This document shows positions 8,840 through 18,861 of a stretch of DNA of 20,155 bases, piece after piece (position 1 is the stretch's first letter; every line of letters begins with the position of its first letter). The position numbers were made by a program, and so were the translations under genes. The DNA is from Protostelium mycophagum (taxonomy: Eukaryota; Evosea; Variosea; Protosteliida; Protosteliaceae), in the NCBI GenBank assembly GCA_002081555.1, contig MZNV01000743.1:1-20155 (forward strand). The letters are read 5' to 3'. The notes below the pieces were generated by a model. That model had not been told where the DNA came from. It searched no databases and saw only the letters and a program-made list of their open reading frames with translations.

Positions 8840-11800
8840 TCATGGGCCTGCCTTGCTTCTTAACGGTGAACACCTGAAGAACATGAGCCACTCATTTTCG
8901 AGATGGTGAGTCACCTTGTCGCAGATGACGGCGTCCACACCAAGTTCTTTTTGCTCTTGAACACATTCTGGGTTATTGCTGTGTCAATCAATTTTATTGT
9001 GCATCCATATGTGGGCGGAATTCGCCAATCCACTTGGCGTTTCGCGACAGCTCTCTTGTGGTGTCTACCTCTAAAGGTACAAGACACACGCAGTGAAGCT
9101 GCTGCAAAATGGCAGAGCCACGACAAACTTTGTGATTAAGAGGATGATGATGCATGTGCAACTCACTTGGGGTGTCCGTACGTAAATATGAGCAGGTTCT
9201 TCTGGTGGGCCCGTCTCACCACAGTTTTCTCTTGCAAAACGGCAGAGGAATGTGACACGACACCGGCAAGTCGCGCAGAGACGGCAAAGTCTATGGCTTT
9301 GTTTATGCAATTTTTCCTGGGATCGGATTGATGAGGACCGTCGGTGCCTCCGGTAGTCAAGAGGAAGACCTGAAATGTCGGCGAAATTTCAAGGAAATTT
9401 CGTGGAAACTTACTGGAAAGCAGATCTGTTTTGCAGCACAGAGAAGGCAGACATCGGGATCGAATGAAGAGATTAAGACGTGTCTGCCCTCTGCAAAATC
9501 AAAGATGACCTGCACATCATCAACATCAGATGTATACATCTAATTTTGGTTCTATTTTTAGCAGATACTACGGTGTACACTGACGAGTGAAATTTCGCGG
9601 GAATTTACCTTCAGAATGTGGTCTACGTATTGGTTTCTTTCCAAGATGGAGAGATATGACTCAAAGTGCTCCTCGTCAGGGTATTTAATCTCCACATTGA
9701 ATCCCACTTGTTTTGGTAAATGCACAAATACCTATGTGATTCAGAAAAAAAGTGTCTGAAAATCTCTGAATCAGAAAAGAAGACCAGTAAGAAATTCAGA
9801 ATAAAAAATTCAGAATAAAAGAGAAATTTCACTTTTTCCAGAGTGGGATACGTATCCAAAGATTCCCAGAAACTTCCGTTAAATTTCTTGACTTTTTCCT
9901 TGTCAAAACTGTCAATGGGTGATCCCAATAACGAGGGAGGAATTGATCCGGTGATGCTATTTTTAGATTTAATTGTTGAGACAGTCTCTTTTGACTTTCC
10001 AATCTGGGGTGAGGTCAAGGAGGGGGAGGGGCTGCTATTTTTAGCCTTCTATGAAATTTCCGCGAAAACTACCTGGCTTCTGACATGGATTTCCTGCGGG
10101 CGTGACGAGCTACGGCAGCACTTACTGGTGGTTCTGAGGAACCCATTATGGGTTTGAGCAGGTGCAATTTTTCATACGTCAATTTGTTAATCGGAACCTT
10201 CACGTGTCAATTTTAAACCACAAAGAATTAATTCTCCACGAAATTTCCGAGAATTTTCTATACACCAATCTACACCAGTGTAGACTCACCTTTAACTCCA
10301 ATTGTTCGTCGTTAGCACCAGTTGTGGCCACGTGAATCTCCTCATCATGAGCGATGATGGGTATATTATCTCTTGTCAATTGCACATCGAATTCAATATA
10401 TTCGGCGCCAAGACGTGCTGCAGCTACAAAGGACAAGAGTGTGTTTTCTGTTGGCAACAAATGAAATTTAGACGTGTCGTTTGTCGCCCCCGAACTACAA
10501 CGAGTCAGTTTACGCACCCTGAAAACCGCGAATTTTTTGTGCGCGAGAATCGACAGACTACAACGAGACTCACCCTCTGTGGCCAATGTACAATAATTCT
10601 TCTCCCCAATTCTTGTGCCACAAAGAACTCGACAGGTTGTTGTTCTGATGAGCAAAAGGCGTTATGATCAGGTAAGTAAGTGTGACCGTACCGACGAGTT
10701 GTAGACGCTCACTGACTAGTGACCTCACCAATGTTCCCTTGGTGAAGGTCATCTCTATATGGGAAATGCAGGTGCTTCCCAACACTGTTCCATTCTTCTT
10801 TGACCTGAAGATATAAGTTGCTTTCCCAAAGTAATTTCATTGTAAATCTGGGATTGGCACATTTTCAGTAAGATAAATACATAAATATATAATTATTATA
10901 TTTATATAAATATAATGAAATATAAAATATTGAAAGAAACATAATAACAATATTACTCACTTGAGTTGCACCATAAGTGTGAACTGCTGTCTGTTTGGTG
11001 CTGACAAGATCAATAATTCTTCCGTGTTTTCCGGGACGTCGAGTTGTAGAGCGAGGGACTCCAGGGGTGTAATGACAATGACATACTCATCATCTTCGGA
11101 GGGTCTGTTCAGGTCAGAATCTCTCAGAAAATTCTCGGAAAACTCACAGAAAATTCTCGTTGAGTTGTAGACCGTGGGCTGAACCCCCGTGTACAGTCCC
11201 CAAATAAACTCTGAGCTGTGATTCGTTCACAAGCCAGCCGCAATCTACAAGTATCCTGCTCTCCGGAACTTTCTCAGAACCTTCTGACACGTCACCAAAG
11301 AGCCCGTCATCTGTCAGCTGAGATGTGCCTGAGTATGTCAGTATGATATCTTAAAATATTCATCTGGCATCGGGACATATTTTATTCCCAAGGGCGAAGC
11401 TGCTTTAAAGAGGGCAAAGAGATATATTTTAAAAAGATGAGATTTGGTGGCACCTGCGGGTGTAATTCTTCTTGGGATCTTGAAGCCCTCCCACTTTGTC
11501 ATCTTTCCATTTCCCTTTAGAATGTACTTGTACTCTACAAGCACTTCTGTGGCAAGTGGAACGGTGACGCTCCTGCATAAATCAACATCAAAGAGATCAG
11601 CGTAAAGTGACAATTGATGGATGTGTGAATCATTTTCAATTCATGACGTATTCTTGGTGCATTGGACAAGTTTTGTCTTAGGATCACCCACCATATGTAT
11701 TTGTCTGTCCCGGGCACGATTTGCATATGTAGTGGCAAGGAGTGGGCCACGTCCCAGTTTCCTATATGTGCGCTGTTGCCAGAGATAAATATAGCCTCTC

Positions 11801-11930
11801 CTTTAGACGCTCTGGGTTTGTATTCCACTTGAAAAGTAACATTAGTTAGCAACATGGCAGAAGCAGCTAATACAGCAGGTGTATGGCTGGCATTATGCTG
11901 TTCTTGTTGCAGATCAGGGCTGCTTTCCAT
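8840..11930 (-). CDS. GPCPD1: CBM20 + glycerophosphodiester phosphodiesterase (GPCPD1/GDE1-type)
   Basis: Hydrolyses glycerophosphodiesters, glycerophosphocholine in the best-known homologues, to glycerol-3-phosphate and alcohol in the cytosol. Exons (minus): 11930-11692, 11572-11454, 11310-11148, 11104-10961, 10804-10574, 10494-10290, 10197-10073, 10034-9833, 9731-9609, 9509-9414, 9369-9167, 8978-8840 (TGA), all phases matching. The product is 662 residues, near the human 672. CBM20 (about 30-115) shows ISGNSAHIGNWD, YIWSVTVPLATEVLVEYKYI and WEGF. The GDPD domain (about 293-640) has the catalytic HRG (297-299), TENT (314-317), EYIEFDVQLTRD, AHD (347-349), NVEIKYP and LISSFDPDVC, ending in QKELGVDAVICDKV. 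A Ser/Pro-rich insertion (ARRKSMSEA onward) precedes NVEIK. The frame is open upstream of ATG 11930 to a TTGTAG acceptor-like site at about 11990, so an extra 5' exon is possible. Confidence 0.9.
9370..9413 (-). repeat. Intron made almost entirely of GAAATTTC-type words
   Basis: This 44-nt GDPD intron (minus strand, GTAAGT to TTTCAG) contains CGAAATTTCC, TGAAATTTCG and GACATTTCAG in succession. Related words lie in the introns at 6623-6806, 9510-9608, 9732-9832, 10035-10072, 10198-10289, 11105-11147, 16301-16346 and, on the plus strand, 1187-1333. Confidence 0.65.
10868..10950. repeat. AT-rich simple sequence in a GDPD intron
   Basis: A long run of only A and T apart from a few bases (ataaatatataattattata and onward) lies in the 156-nt intron 10805-10960. 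Confidence 0.6.
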
Positions 11931-12841
11931 GACGCCGGCGGGTTGATTTGTTTCCGACGGTTTCTGGATCTGAATTTTGGTGTCAATCTACAACGCGGAT
12001 CTGGGTACGAATTGGACGAAAAATTTTCCGCTTGAATTTTTGGGATCCACAGCATTTTTCAGTGACCTTCCAAGAGATTGGTTCAATGGACGTTGCTTCT
12101 GCGGCGGATTGATCTGTGAGCTTGATAACAAGATAAAGAGAAGGAGTCACGGTCGCTGCATGAAAATCGGGTCATCACCAACAGAGGTGTGACCCCGAAA
12201 GAGAAGTCAGAGAGGAAAATAAATAATATTATTCATTATTTTCGTAGTGTCGCACTACAATTGGTCCTGTTGCTCCTACAGGAATGGTTTAGCGACTGGT
12301 TGCAGCAAGCAATCCCGGGGCTGAAGACTCGCAATACGAGGGGTATTTTACCAAGTGGTCCATCAGGAGCTCTCTTCCAATAATACCAATAATGTCCAGT
12401 CGGACCTGCCGGTGACAATCCTGTCTCACATGTCCGTTGTAGAATTGAAAGTACACCGGGGTGCCTCATCCAGAAGTTCTCAGCCATTTTCGGATGATTT
12501 TTCTCATTTCTCATTCGAAAGGTTTTTCAGTTAGAAGATGCTGCTTCTACCCGGATTGAACCTTTGATGTTCATCAGACACCAGCAGTTACCCTCAAATT
12601 GACACAATATCCTTTCTGCAGATGGGTGACCCCCGGATGCAGCACCGTTCACCGAAGAGAATGGCCCAATTGGAGCCCAAAGGATTCGTCCATCCGCTTA
12701 GCGCACACGTCTGCATAAGCCACGGAAATATTACCGTGGTCGTGGTGAAAACAAAGGATCAGCCCTAAAACCAACAAAAATCAACATTCGAAGAAGGTAT
12801 GTGCAAAATGATGGATCGATCTGATCTGTCCAAGTTCACAA
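11931..12841. other. Divergent intergenic region between the GDPD and CCCH genes
   Basis: 911 nt between two divergent start codons, long for this compact window. It should hold both promoters. Coding-like stretches occur on both strands at 12289-12768, including an unsupported plus-strand frame 12622-12768. The best minus-strand model is listed as a separate low-confidence entry. A plus-strand AATAAA lies near 12217. Confidence 0.4.
12289..12716 (-). CDS. Doubtful small gene, 87 residues, unrecognised
   Basis: A three-exon minus-strand model satisfies GT-AG and phase: 12716-12653, 12615-12592, 12464-12289 (TAA). It starts MQTCALSGWTNPLGSNWAIL and ends with RLDIIGIIGRELLMDHL and a short tail. 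Donors are GTGAAC and GTAACT. I recognise no family. The central exon is only 24 nt and one intron is 127 nt, so the model has many free choices. It may be a relic of a larger gene, an unannotated exon set, or chance. The opposite strand is also open over part of it (48 residues from 12622). Confidence 0.25.
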
Positions 12842-13243
12842 ATGCCCTGTTACCACCACTTCTTTGACGAGAGGGGCTGCAGGTTTGGAGAAGGATGCAG
12901 GCACAGACACATTCTAGAGGATTCGGATCTCGACCCAGCAACTTCGCCTGCCATCACTCAAGTCATCAACTTCTATGTAAATGAGAGAGAGCCCAAGAAG
13001 TACAAGCTTTGCCGAGGGTTTTTCAAGTTTGAGCAAGAAGATGTGAGCGAGAACGGCTGTTGGAACACCGATCACCTCAAGGGGGGAATTTGTCAACAAG
13101 TACACCTCTTAAAACAAAGTCAATTGAACGATGGAGCCAGAGAAGCGTTTCTACGGTGGATCTCGCCCTCTAACCGAGAACGCCGAGAGAGGGCGGAGAA
13201 CAGACACGTCGACAGAATGTTTGAAGCCGAGCTCCAGTCGTAG
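12842..13243 (+). CDS. Small CCCH zinc-finger protein
   Basis: A single-exon 133-residue protein; an in-frame TGA a little upstream supports the ATG at 12842. The N-terminus forms a CCCH finger: Cys3-X9-Cys13-X5-Cys19-X3-His23, with GCRFGEGCRHRH. A second, stretched set is Cys57-X15-Cys73-X10-Cys84-X3-His88 (LCRGFFKF, GGICQQVH). CCCH fingers usually bind single-stranded RNA, so an RNA-metabolism role is inferred from family only. The C-terminus is highly charged (NRERRERAENRHVDRMFEAE), probably helical. The gene is intronless, unlike its neighbours, and diverges from the GDPD gene. Confidence 0.8.
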   Translation: MPCYHHFFDERGCRFGEGCRHRHILEDSDLDPATSPAITQVINFYVNEREPKKYKLCRGFFKFEQEDVSENGCWNTDHLKGGICQQVHLLKQSQLNDGAREAFLRWISPSNRERRERAENRHVDRMFEAELQS

Positions 13244-13247
13244 CGGC

Positions 13248-13253
13248 AATAAA
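13248..13253 (+). promoter_or_regulatory. Poly(A) signal of the CCCH gene
   Basis: AATAAA starts 5 nt after the TAG stop at 13241-13243. The next start codon is 114 nt downstream, leaving little room for a terminator and promoter. Confidence 0.6.
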
Positions 13254-13366
13254 ACAGATGCATTAAGACAATGAGTGATTTGGGGGTGTATATCCCCGTT
13301 CCCCAGGTTTTGAATTGTGGGATTCTACAACACCGAAAAATACACCATTTTTCTCATTCACAATTT

Positions 13367-14580
13367 ATGAATCAGATCACGGCTCGGTTTGGCATCGCCA
13401 CCTTGTCCCTTGGATCAAACATCCATCACAAATTAGAGGACAAATTGAGAGCTGCCTCTTCGAATAGATTGACCCAAATCGAGCTGACCATTCCTGATTG
13501 GGAGGTCTATAGAGATCAGTGAGTCGCATGATGAAGATTACGCTGAGTACGCCAGTATAATTCAGAATGGCGGCGCGATAGACGATCTCTCAGCGGCTGC
13601 CCTGCTAAGATCCTTATGCGATGACTTGGGGCTTAACATTAGTTGCTTGCAACCAATCCGTGGACCAGAAGGCTTGACAGATGAGCAAGAGAGGGAGACC
13701 GCCTTCTCGCATTTGTCTTCCTTCTTTCCGCTGTTGAAAGCTTTGGACTGCGATCTGATTTTGATCTGTTCAACTGTAAATGAGAAGTCAACACCAGACA
13801 CAGCTGTCATCGCAAAAGACCTGGCACATCTCGCTGATTTAGGTATGACGTCATCATTTTGATTATGACATCATAATGATCATACATGTACAGCTTCAGA
13901 ATGGTCAGAGAAAAATGGTCACAAAACAATACGACTTGGTTACGAGGCTTTATCCTGGGGTTTGCACGTCAACACGTGGCAAAGGGCCTGGGAATGCGTC
14001 TCAAAATATCCCCGCCAAAATCTCGGGCTGATTGTAGATTCATTCAACACGCTGGCGGTTGAGTACTGCAACCCCTACACCCCATCAGGACTTCAACGCT
14101 CACCCACAGCCTCCTCCATTCTTTTGTTTGAAAATCTGGCGGAATTAGTCCGAACAGTTCCGGCGGAAAAGATCTTTCTATTCCAAATCGCGGATGCGGG
14201 TCTTCCGACCCGAAAACCGGAAGAAAATGTGACGGAACTAATGTTTTGGTCGAGAAATTTTCGATTGTTTCCGTTGGAAGCCGATTTAGGCGCTTACCTC
14301 CCAGTTGCAGAATTCACTGCAGCACTGGAAGCTGCCGGTTATCAAGGTTAAATTTCTTCACGCGTTGTTCTACGGTTCTTTAAACACTTTAGATCAATCA
14401 AAAAAGCTAATACAAACAGGGCCGCTTTCACTGGAAGTATTCAATAGCTCTCTTCACATTCCAGGTGTTGGAGTGCCCTTGTCACACGCACAGAGGGGTA
14501 TCGCTTCACTGGAGAAGTTGATCCTTTCGACCCAAGGTGTGATTTTATCCGCGTCAATAACCGCAACAAATGCGGTATGA
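13367..14580 (+). CDS. TIM-barrel sugar phosphate isomerase / 3-dehydroshikimate dehydratase-like enzyme
   Basis: AP-endonuclease-2 superfamily barrel, closest by motif to fungal-type 3-dehydroshikimate dehydratases of quinate/shikimate breakdown. The substrate remains unproven. Exons: 13367-13518, 13556-13842, 13894-14346, 14420-14580 (TGA), phases matching, giving 350 residues. The ATG at 13367 puts RFGIATLSLG at the very N-terminus, as in the family. An in-frame ATG at 13271 would add 32 residues but starts only 18 nt after the upstream AATAAA. The four metal ligands can be placed: Glu164 (YEALSWG), Asp195 (LIVDSFN), Gln244 (FLFQIADAG) and Glu303 (LSLEVFN), with HVNTWQRAWECV between the first two. 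Intron 1 is only 37 nt. Intron 2 contains a TGACGTCA palindrome. Confidence 0.85.
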
Positions 14581-14916
14581 TATCGTGACTGAAATATGTC
14601 CTTTTCAGCGAATTGATCAATGTATAGAGCATATCATAAAATACAAAGAATTGGCTGTTCAATAAAGGATGGATATATCATATGTACCTTCTCTTCTTAC
14701 CATTACCGTGATATTGTGATACTTATTGTTCTTTGTGAGCAATAAACACATTTACGTGTGAGCTGCGATGATTACAGTATGGTTTGCGGTAATAACCGTG
14801 TCCTTACCGTAGAACACACAAAGAATCAAAAGATACTAAAGCGAAGCTAGGGTATATTAAATGACTGAACCGACGTCCATAAGAAGTATAAATACAGATC
14901 AATAATATTAATTTAT
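14581..14916. other. Convergent intergenic region
   Basis: 336 nt between the stop codons of the isomerase and the beta-helix gene. Plus-strand AATAAA occurs at 14661-14666 and 14741-14746, the likely 3' processing signals of the isomerase. Several TTACCGT/CGGTAA words are scattered over 14700-14810. No gene is seen. Confidence 0.5.
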
Positions 14917-14917
14917 T
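14912..14917 (-). promoter_or_regulatory. Poly(A) signal overlapping the stop codon of the beta-helix gene
   Basis: On the minus strand the stop codon and what follows read TAAATAAA, so the AATAAA begins in the last base of the TAA stop (14919-14917). Confidence 0.6.
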
Positions 14918-17900
14918 TAGCTTTCGTTGTTGGCAGTCTTCTCCAATTTTCCGGATGCGCAATCCCACGGCCCCTTTCCGTTTCCAGCCAAGCTGTTCTT
15001 GTGCGCTGTAGCTACGGCATTCTTTACCGCAATACCGCTCTGCGTGTTGTTCTGGACGGTGTTCCCAGCGATCTATACAATCTCAGCAGGAGTTGACAAC
15101 TACATTCATTTTTGTGTAAAGTATAACATAAGTTTTGAATGATGGTGAATACCTCTCCTGTAGCTCCATCTCTAATGTCAATACCGTTCAGTTTGTTGTT
15201 CAACACATTGTTACCACGAACAAGTGCTTTCGTGCCTTCATCATACACAAAGATCCCTGCGCGACGTCATTGCTCCACCCTTTGATCTCTTCACGGTAGT
15301 CACCTGAGCCTTCATTGTCGTGCAGATTGTTGCTGTCGACTGTGACGTCACTGCCAGATCTTATCTCGATAGCGGCACGTTTGTTACCGTAGATCTCGTT
15401 CTTGGAGTAAAGTCCGAGTCCCTTGTCGTAAACGTAGATTCCTGCCGCTTTACAATCGTGGATCAGGTTCTCCGTCACGGCAGGGTTTGCCGAGTTGTTC
15501 ACCTCAATACCGGCTCTCGCACAGTTGTTGATGGTGTTGTAGTGAATTATACCTGGGAAGAATGGATATGGTATTGAGTAAACGGATGGGGAGCTCACCT
15601 TGGCAGTTTTCATAGATAATGATGCCTGCAGAGTAGCAATTTGTGATGGTGTTTGCGGTCACATTGGGGTCTGAGCCAATGCGTACCTGAAATGATTATT
15701 TCTTGAGTAGATTTTAATTGTTAAAGCGCACCTCTATACCGTGAGTGCGGTTCTTGGAGATGCTATTTTCTGAGTAAGTTCCCTTGCCTCCATCGCATAT
15801 AAAGATCCCGGCCTCTCCATTCTCCTCCATAGTGTTCTTCTCAACTTTGGGAGCACCTAAAACAGGTCGGTATTGTATTAAATTCATAGTACATAAATAA
15901 CTCCACCTTTTGTACGTGTCTCCAAACCTGCCAGCTTATTTAAACGGATCTTATTACCAGTAATAACTCCCATTCCATTCTCGTGCACCAATATTCCCAC
16001 GTCTAAACCGTGGTGAATGTCATTGTCGAATACCTCAGGTGTACTGCCGGTGCGGACTTCTACTCCTAAGAAATGTGAGTGATTCATGTGTTGTGGATTT
16101 ATGCGTACCTGCTTTGACGTTGTTGAAAATCTCATTTTGGCTGATGCTTCCCTTTGCACTCTCAAAGACATAGATACCCGAGGCCTTGCCTGCATTTCGT
16201 CAATATAATAAATTCAAATTTTGGGTCTACTTGAATGGACTTTGTTGTTCGTGATGACGGGGTGGGATCCAGTTCTGATCTCGATATTGGCTAGAATATT
16301 CTGCGAAAATTCAGAGAAAATTCACGGTAATTTCAAGCATCTCCACCTCGTAGATCTCATTGCCGTCTACAACTCCCTTGGCGTTTTCGTGAAAATAAAT
16401 CCCGGAGGATTTGTTTGCAAAGACAGAATTGTTGATAATATTCGGTGCGGTACCTTGTCCCTTGACTTCTACTCCAGCCTTGCTGTTGTCGAAAATAATA
16501 TTGTCCTCTATAGTGCAGCGGCCTCCATCGTAGACCAACTAGAAACATCTGCATCAGTATGATTGTCGACGAGTACACTCGAGTGTAGATCTACTCACTA
16601 TACCAGAGGATTTACTGTCGTGAACCTTGTTGCCCTTGATCCTTACATCTTTGGCTGATTTTCTGACACCGATACAAGCCAACTGTTCGGAAGTAACGTC
16701 ACAACCTATCAAGCTGTTTCCGGAGCCGACGATGTCTACCGCATAGCACCCTTCGGTGTCTCCTTTTATGCAGCGAATGCTCATGTTACGCATGGAGATC
16801 TGTGATTTTCAGGAAAGGTGCATTTTTGTTGGTATTTCCTGTCTTACGGCATGGCCGCAAACAGAAGTAGATTTATGAATCTGATCTTTACCTGTGATCC
16901 AGACATCACAATAGATTTAGAACTCTCTATGGTTACCTTCCAGTGTTAGATTATCTGACTTTTCTAAATCATTACTCTTTCGCGTGGTCCTGAACCCTGG
17001 ATCTGTATGGGCATGGTTATATTCACTGTCTCTTTGTACACTCCTGGACGTAATAATACCTGTCAAAAATCAATCTCCGTTGCGCATGTGATCGCATGTG
17101 TCATGCGTGTCACGTCATGACAGAATTGTTGAGAACTTCACCTTCTTTGCCGTCTTCTGACCTGATGAAATCGCGTTCAAAGCCTGGGACAAGGTCTTAA
17201 AGTCTCCGTTCCCGCCAATATCCACGGTAACGGCCCCTTCTTCGGAGACCAAGCCGTACTCCTCCTCTTCCTTGATGATCATCAGAAGAGGTTAATAAAA
17301 TAAATCTTCCTCCGGTAAAAACTGCTTTCATATATATCTAAAAGTTTGTACGTGCGTTATGGCTGTGCCACAACGATGTCATCGTGTATTAGACGGTAAA
17401 ATACATACTCCATCAAAAATGTCTCCTCCCAACTGAACGACAGACATCATCTGAGCCATCAGCAAGGCCAAGTCTCTTGAGTGGTGACTGACTACAATGA
17501 GGCTGGGCTCGGGGTCACGTGGTCCGCCAAAGCAACAAGAGAAGCACCCCCCTTTTGGTGTCACCTTTTCGTAATCAGAAGATTGATCCTGAAGTCATGT
17601 TGTGAAGATATGATTCACGGTATTCCAAATGATTACCTCTGATTCTACACGGCGAAGGCTGGATAATAGTTGGGATACAAATTTATTCACATTATGAGAG
17701 GGATCAGGTATCTACAACCGTAAATGTCTAAAGTCGATTGAAACATCAAATGAACATATTTAATGTACAAATACTAAATTTCAACATCTTACAGAAGCAG
17801 GTTGGAACGACAGTATCTCTTGGTAAGTCGATGTTGCGTTTTCCAATGCTTGAGGTACTTGGTTGTTTTGGTCCTTGATGTTTCTGACCACGATTGGGAT

Positions 17901-18448
17901 CTGTGCAGATTCGCCTTGGCCGGAAGAACTAGGCGAAGTCTACAACTCATCAATTTTTTTTCAGTGGCATATCATCAAAAAATGCAACGACGATTACCCC
18001 AGAGTTCTTTTGATCCAAAAGGAGATTGACCATCTGAAGACAATTTCTGCATGCTAAAGCATCTAACTCTACAGAGTGTGACTCTAAAGTGGAAAGCTTC
18101 AAAAAGTCAGTTTTGACCATCATATCACATCTTTTGAAACACATCACTGAAATCGATCGATTCATTTTTAGATTTGTCGCATCAAATTACCTGCTGTTTC
18201 GTAGCTGGCTGTCCTTGCACACGATTTGCTTCAGTGCTCATCCTCTCTAATATCGCCACAGCCTCACCCTCTTTCACAAATTCAGAACCGACTCTCAATC
18301 CACCATTTCTGGCTGCTGTTGGGAGCGATACCAATGCGAATTTAGCTCCCTTCAAAGTCTTCAGAAGATCATTGCCCAAAGCTCCCCAGCTGTCCGCCTT
18401 TTTAGACAAAGAAGAGAGATGGCGCTCCGCTGCCATCATGGAGTTCAT
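14917..18448 (-). CDS. Right-handed parallel beta-helix (CASH/FBXO11-type) protein with an unrecognised N-terminal half
   Basis: 808 residues from 18 exons (minus): 18448-18191, 18081-17998, 17939-17793, 17711-17637, 17588-17409, 17270-17142, 17059-16976, 16936-16892, 16799-16599, 16538-16347, 16300-16231, 16189-16109, 16065-15907, 15856-15732, 15686-15599, 15552-15304, 15256-15153, 15072-14917. All phases match; exons 2-4 are the least sure. There is no signal peptide. Residues 1 to about 280 are unrecognised and include an acidic loop and the Cys-rich GGCFSCCFGGPRDPEP. Then comes VDIGGNGDFKTLSQAL and VLLRPGVYKETV, the usual entry into a pectin-esterase-like helix. At least ten coils follow with alternating GI-V and N-I-N motifs (SGILVYDGGRCTIEDNIIF, AGVEVRTGSTPEVFDNDI, AGIYVYDKGLGLYSKNEIY). 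This is the pattern of the FBXO11 and SHCBP1 helices, but no F-box is seen. Function unknown; substrate binding or scaffolding is inferred. Confidence 0.82.
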
Positions 18449-18861
18449 GCTGAATTACAGAGCGCCAGAATAGGGCAATAAATAGATTGTCTGGCGGGAC
18501 AACAATCAAGACACACAACCGGTTTGATAAGGGCCGACTGATCCGTTACGGTGTGAATCCCGTTCTGTTACCGCTTTCTGCAGGTACCAGCCACGCCCGA
18601 AGAATGTCAGTTGTATTTAAGTGATCAAAATGACATGCCCATCAGTCAAAATACTGTCAATCACGGTTTTGGCTGGCACTCTTCGGTGTGGAAGATGCGG
18701 CTGAGCGCGGCGAAAACGACAATGCCGCCTTTGACAGGCCCGATTTTATAATCACTCCATCTACGTTAAATACCGTAATACTCTCGTGAACCCGACTTAT
18801 ATTTGTGAACACGACGGTTCGTCTGTATGGACAATCATTTTTCTTCTCGCCAGCAGACAGC
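18449..18861. promoter_or_regulatory. Divergent promoter region
   Basis: 413 nt separate the start codons of the minus-strand beta-helix gene and the plus-strand secreted-protein gene, so both promoters must lie here. A TTTATAAT word at about 18743-18750 is a possible TATA element for the plus gene. Nothing else stands out. Confidence 0.45.

Noticed and set aside
8903-9139. Plus-strand ORF with a hydrophobic stretch (FWVIAVSINFIVHP)
   Set aside because: It lies opposite the last GDPD exon and preceding intron; the minus strand gives the conserved GDPD C-terminus in frame.
10570-10785. An intron from 10728 inside the GDPD exon 10804-10574
   Set aside because: A GTGAGG donor is present, but the frame runs through and encodes TVTLTYLIITPFAHQ just before HRG as expected for the family.
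11977-12383. Two plus-strand ORFs of 64-71 residues upstream of the CCCH gene
   Set aside because: No domain, signal or splice evidence; an in-frame stop separates them from the CCCH start.
12289-12768. Resemblance of minus-strand pieces to DEAH-box helicase motifs
   Set aside because: Fragments such as AKRMDESFGLQLGH and GRELLMDHL looked helicase-like, but no motif I, II or VI is present and the two pieces are in frames that cannot be joined without breaking splice phase.
16800-16891. Reading through to include KIRFINLLLFAAMP in the beta-helix protein
   Set aside because: It needs a weaker acceptor inside the next exon and deletes ISMRNMS; skipping it with GTAAAG and CACAG gives a phase-0 join that fits the helix pattern better.
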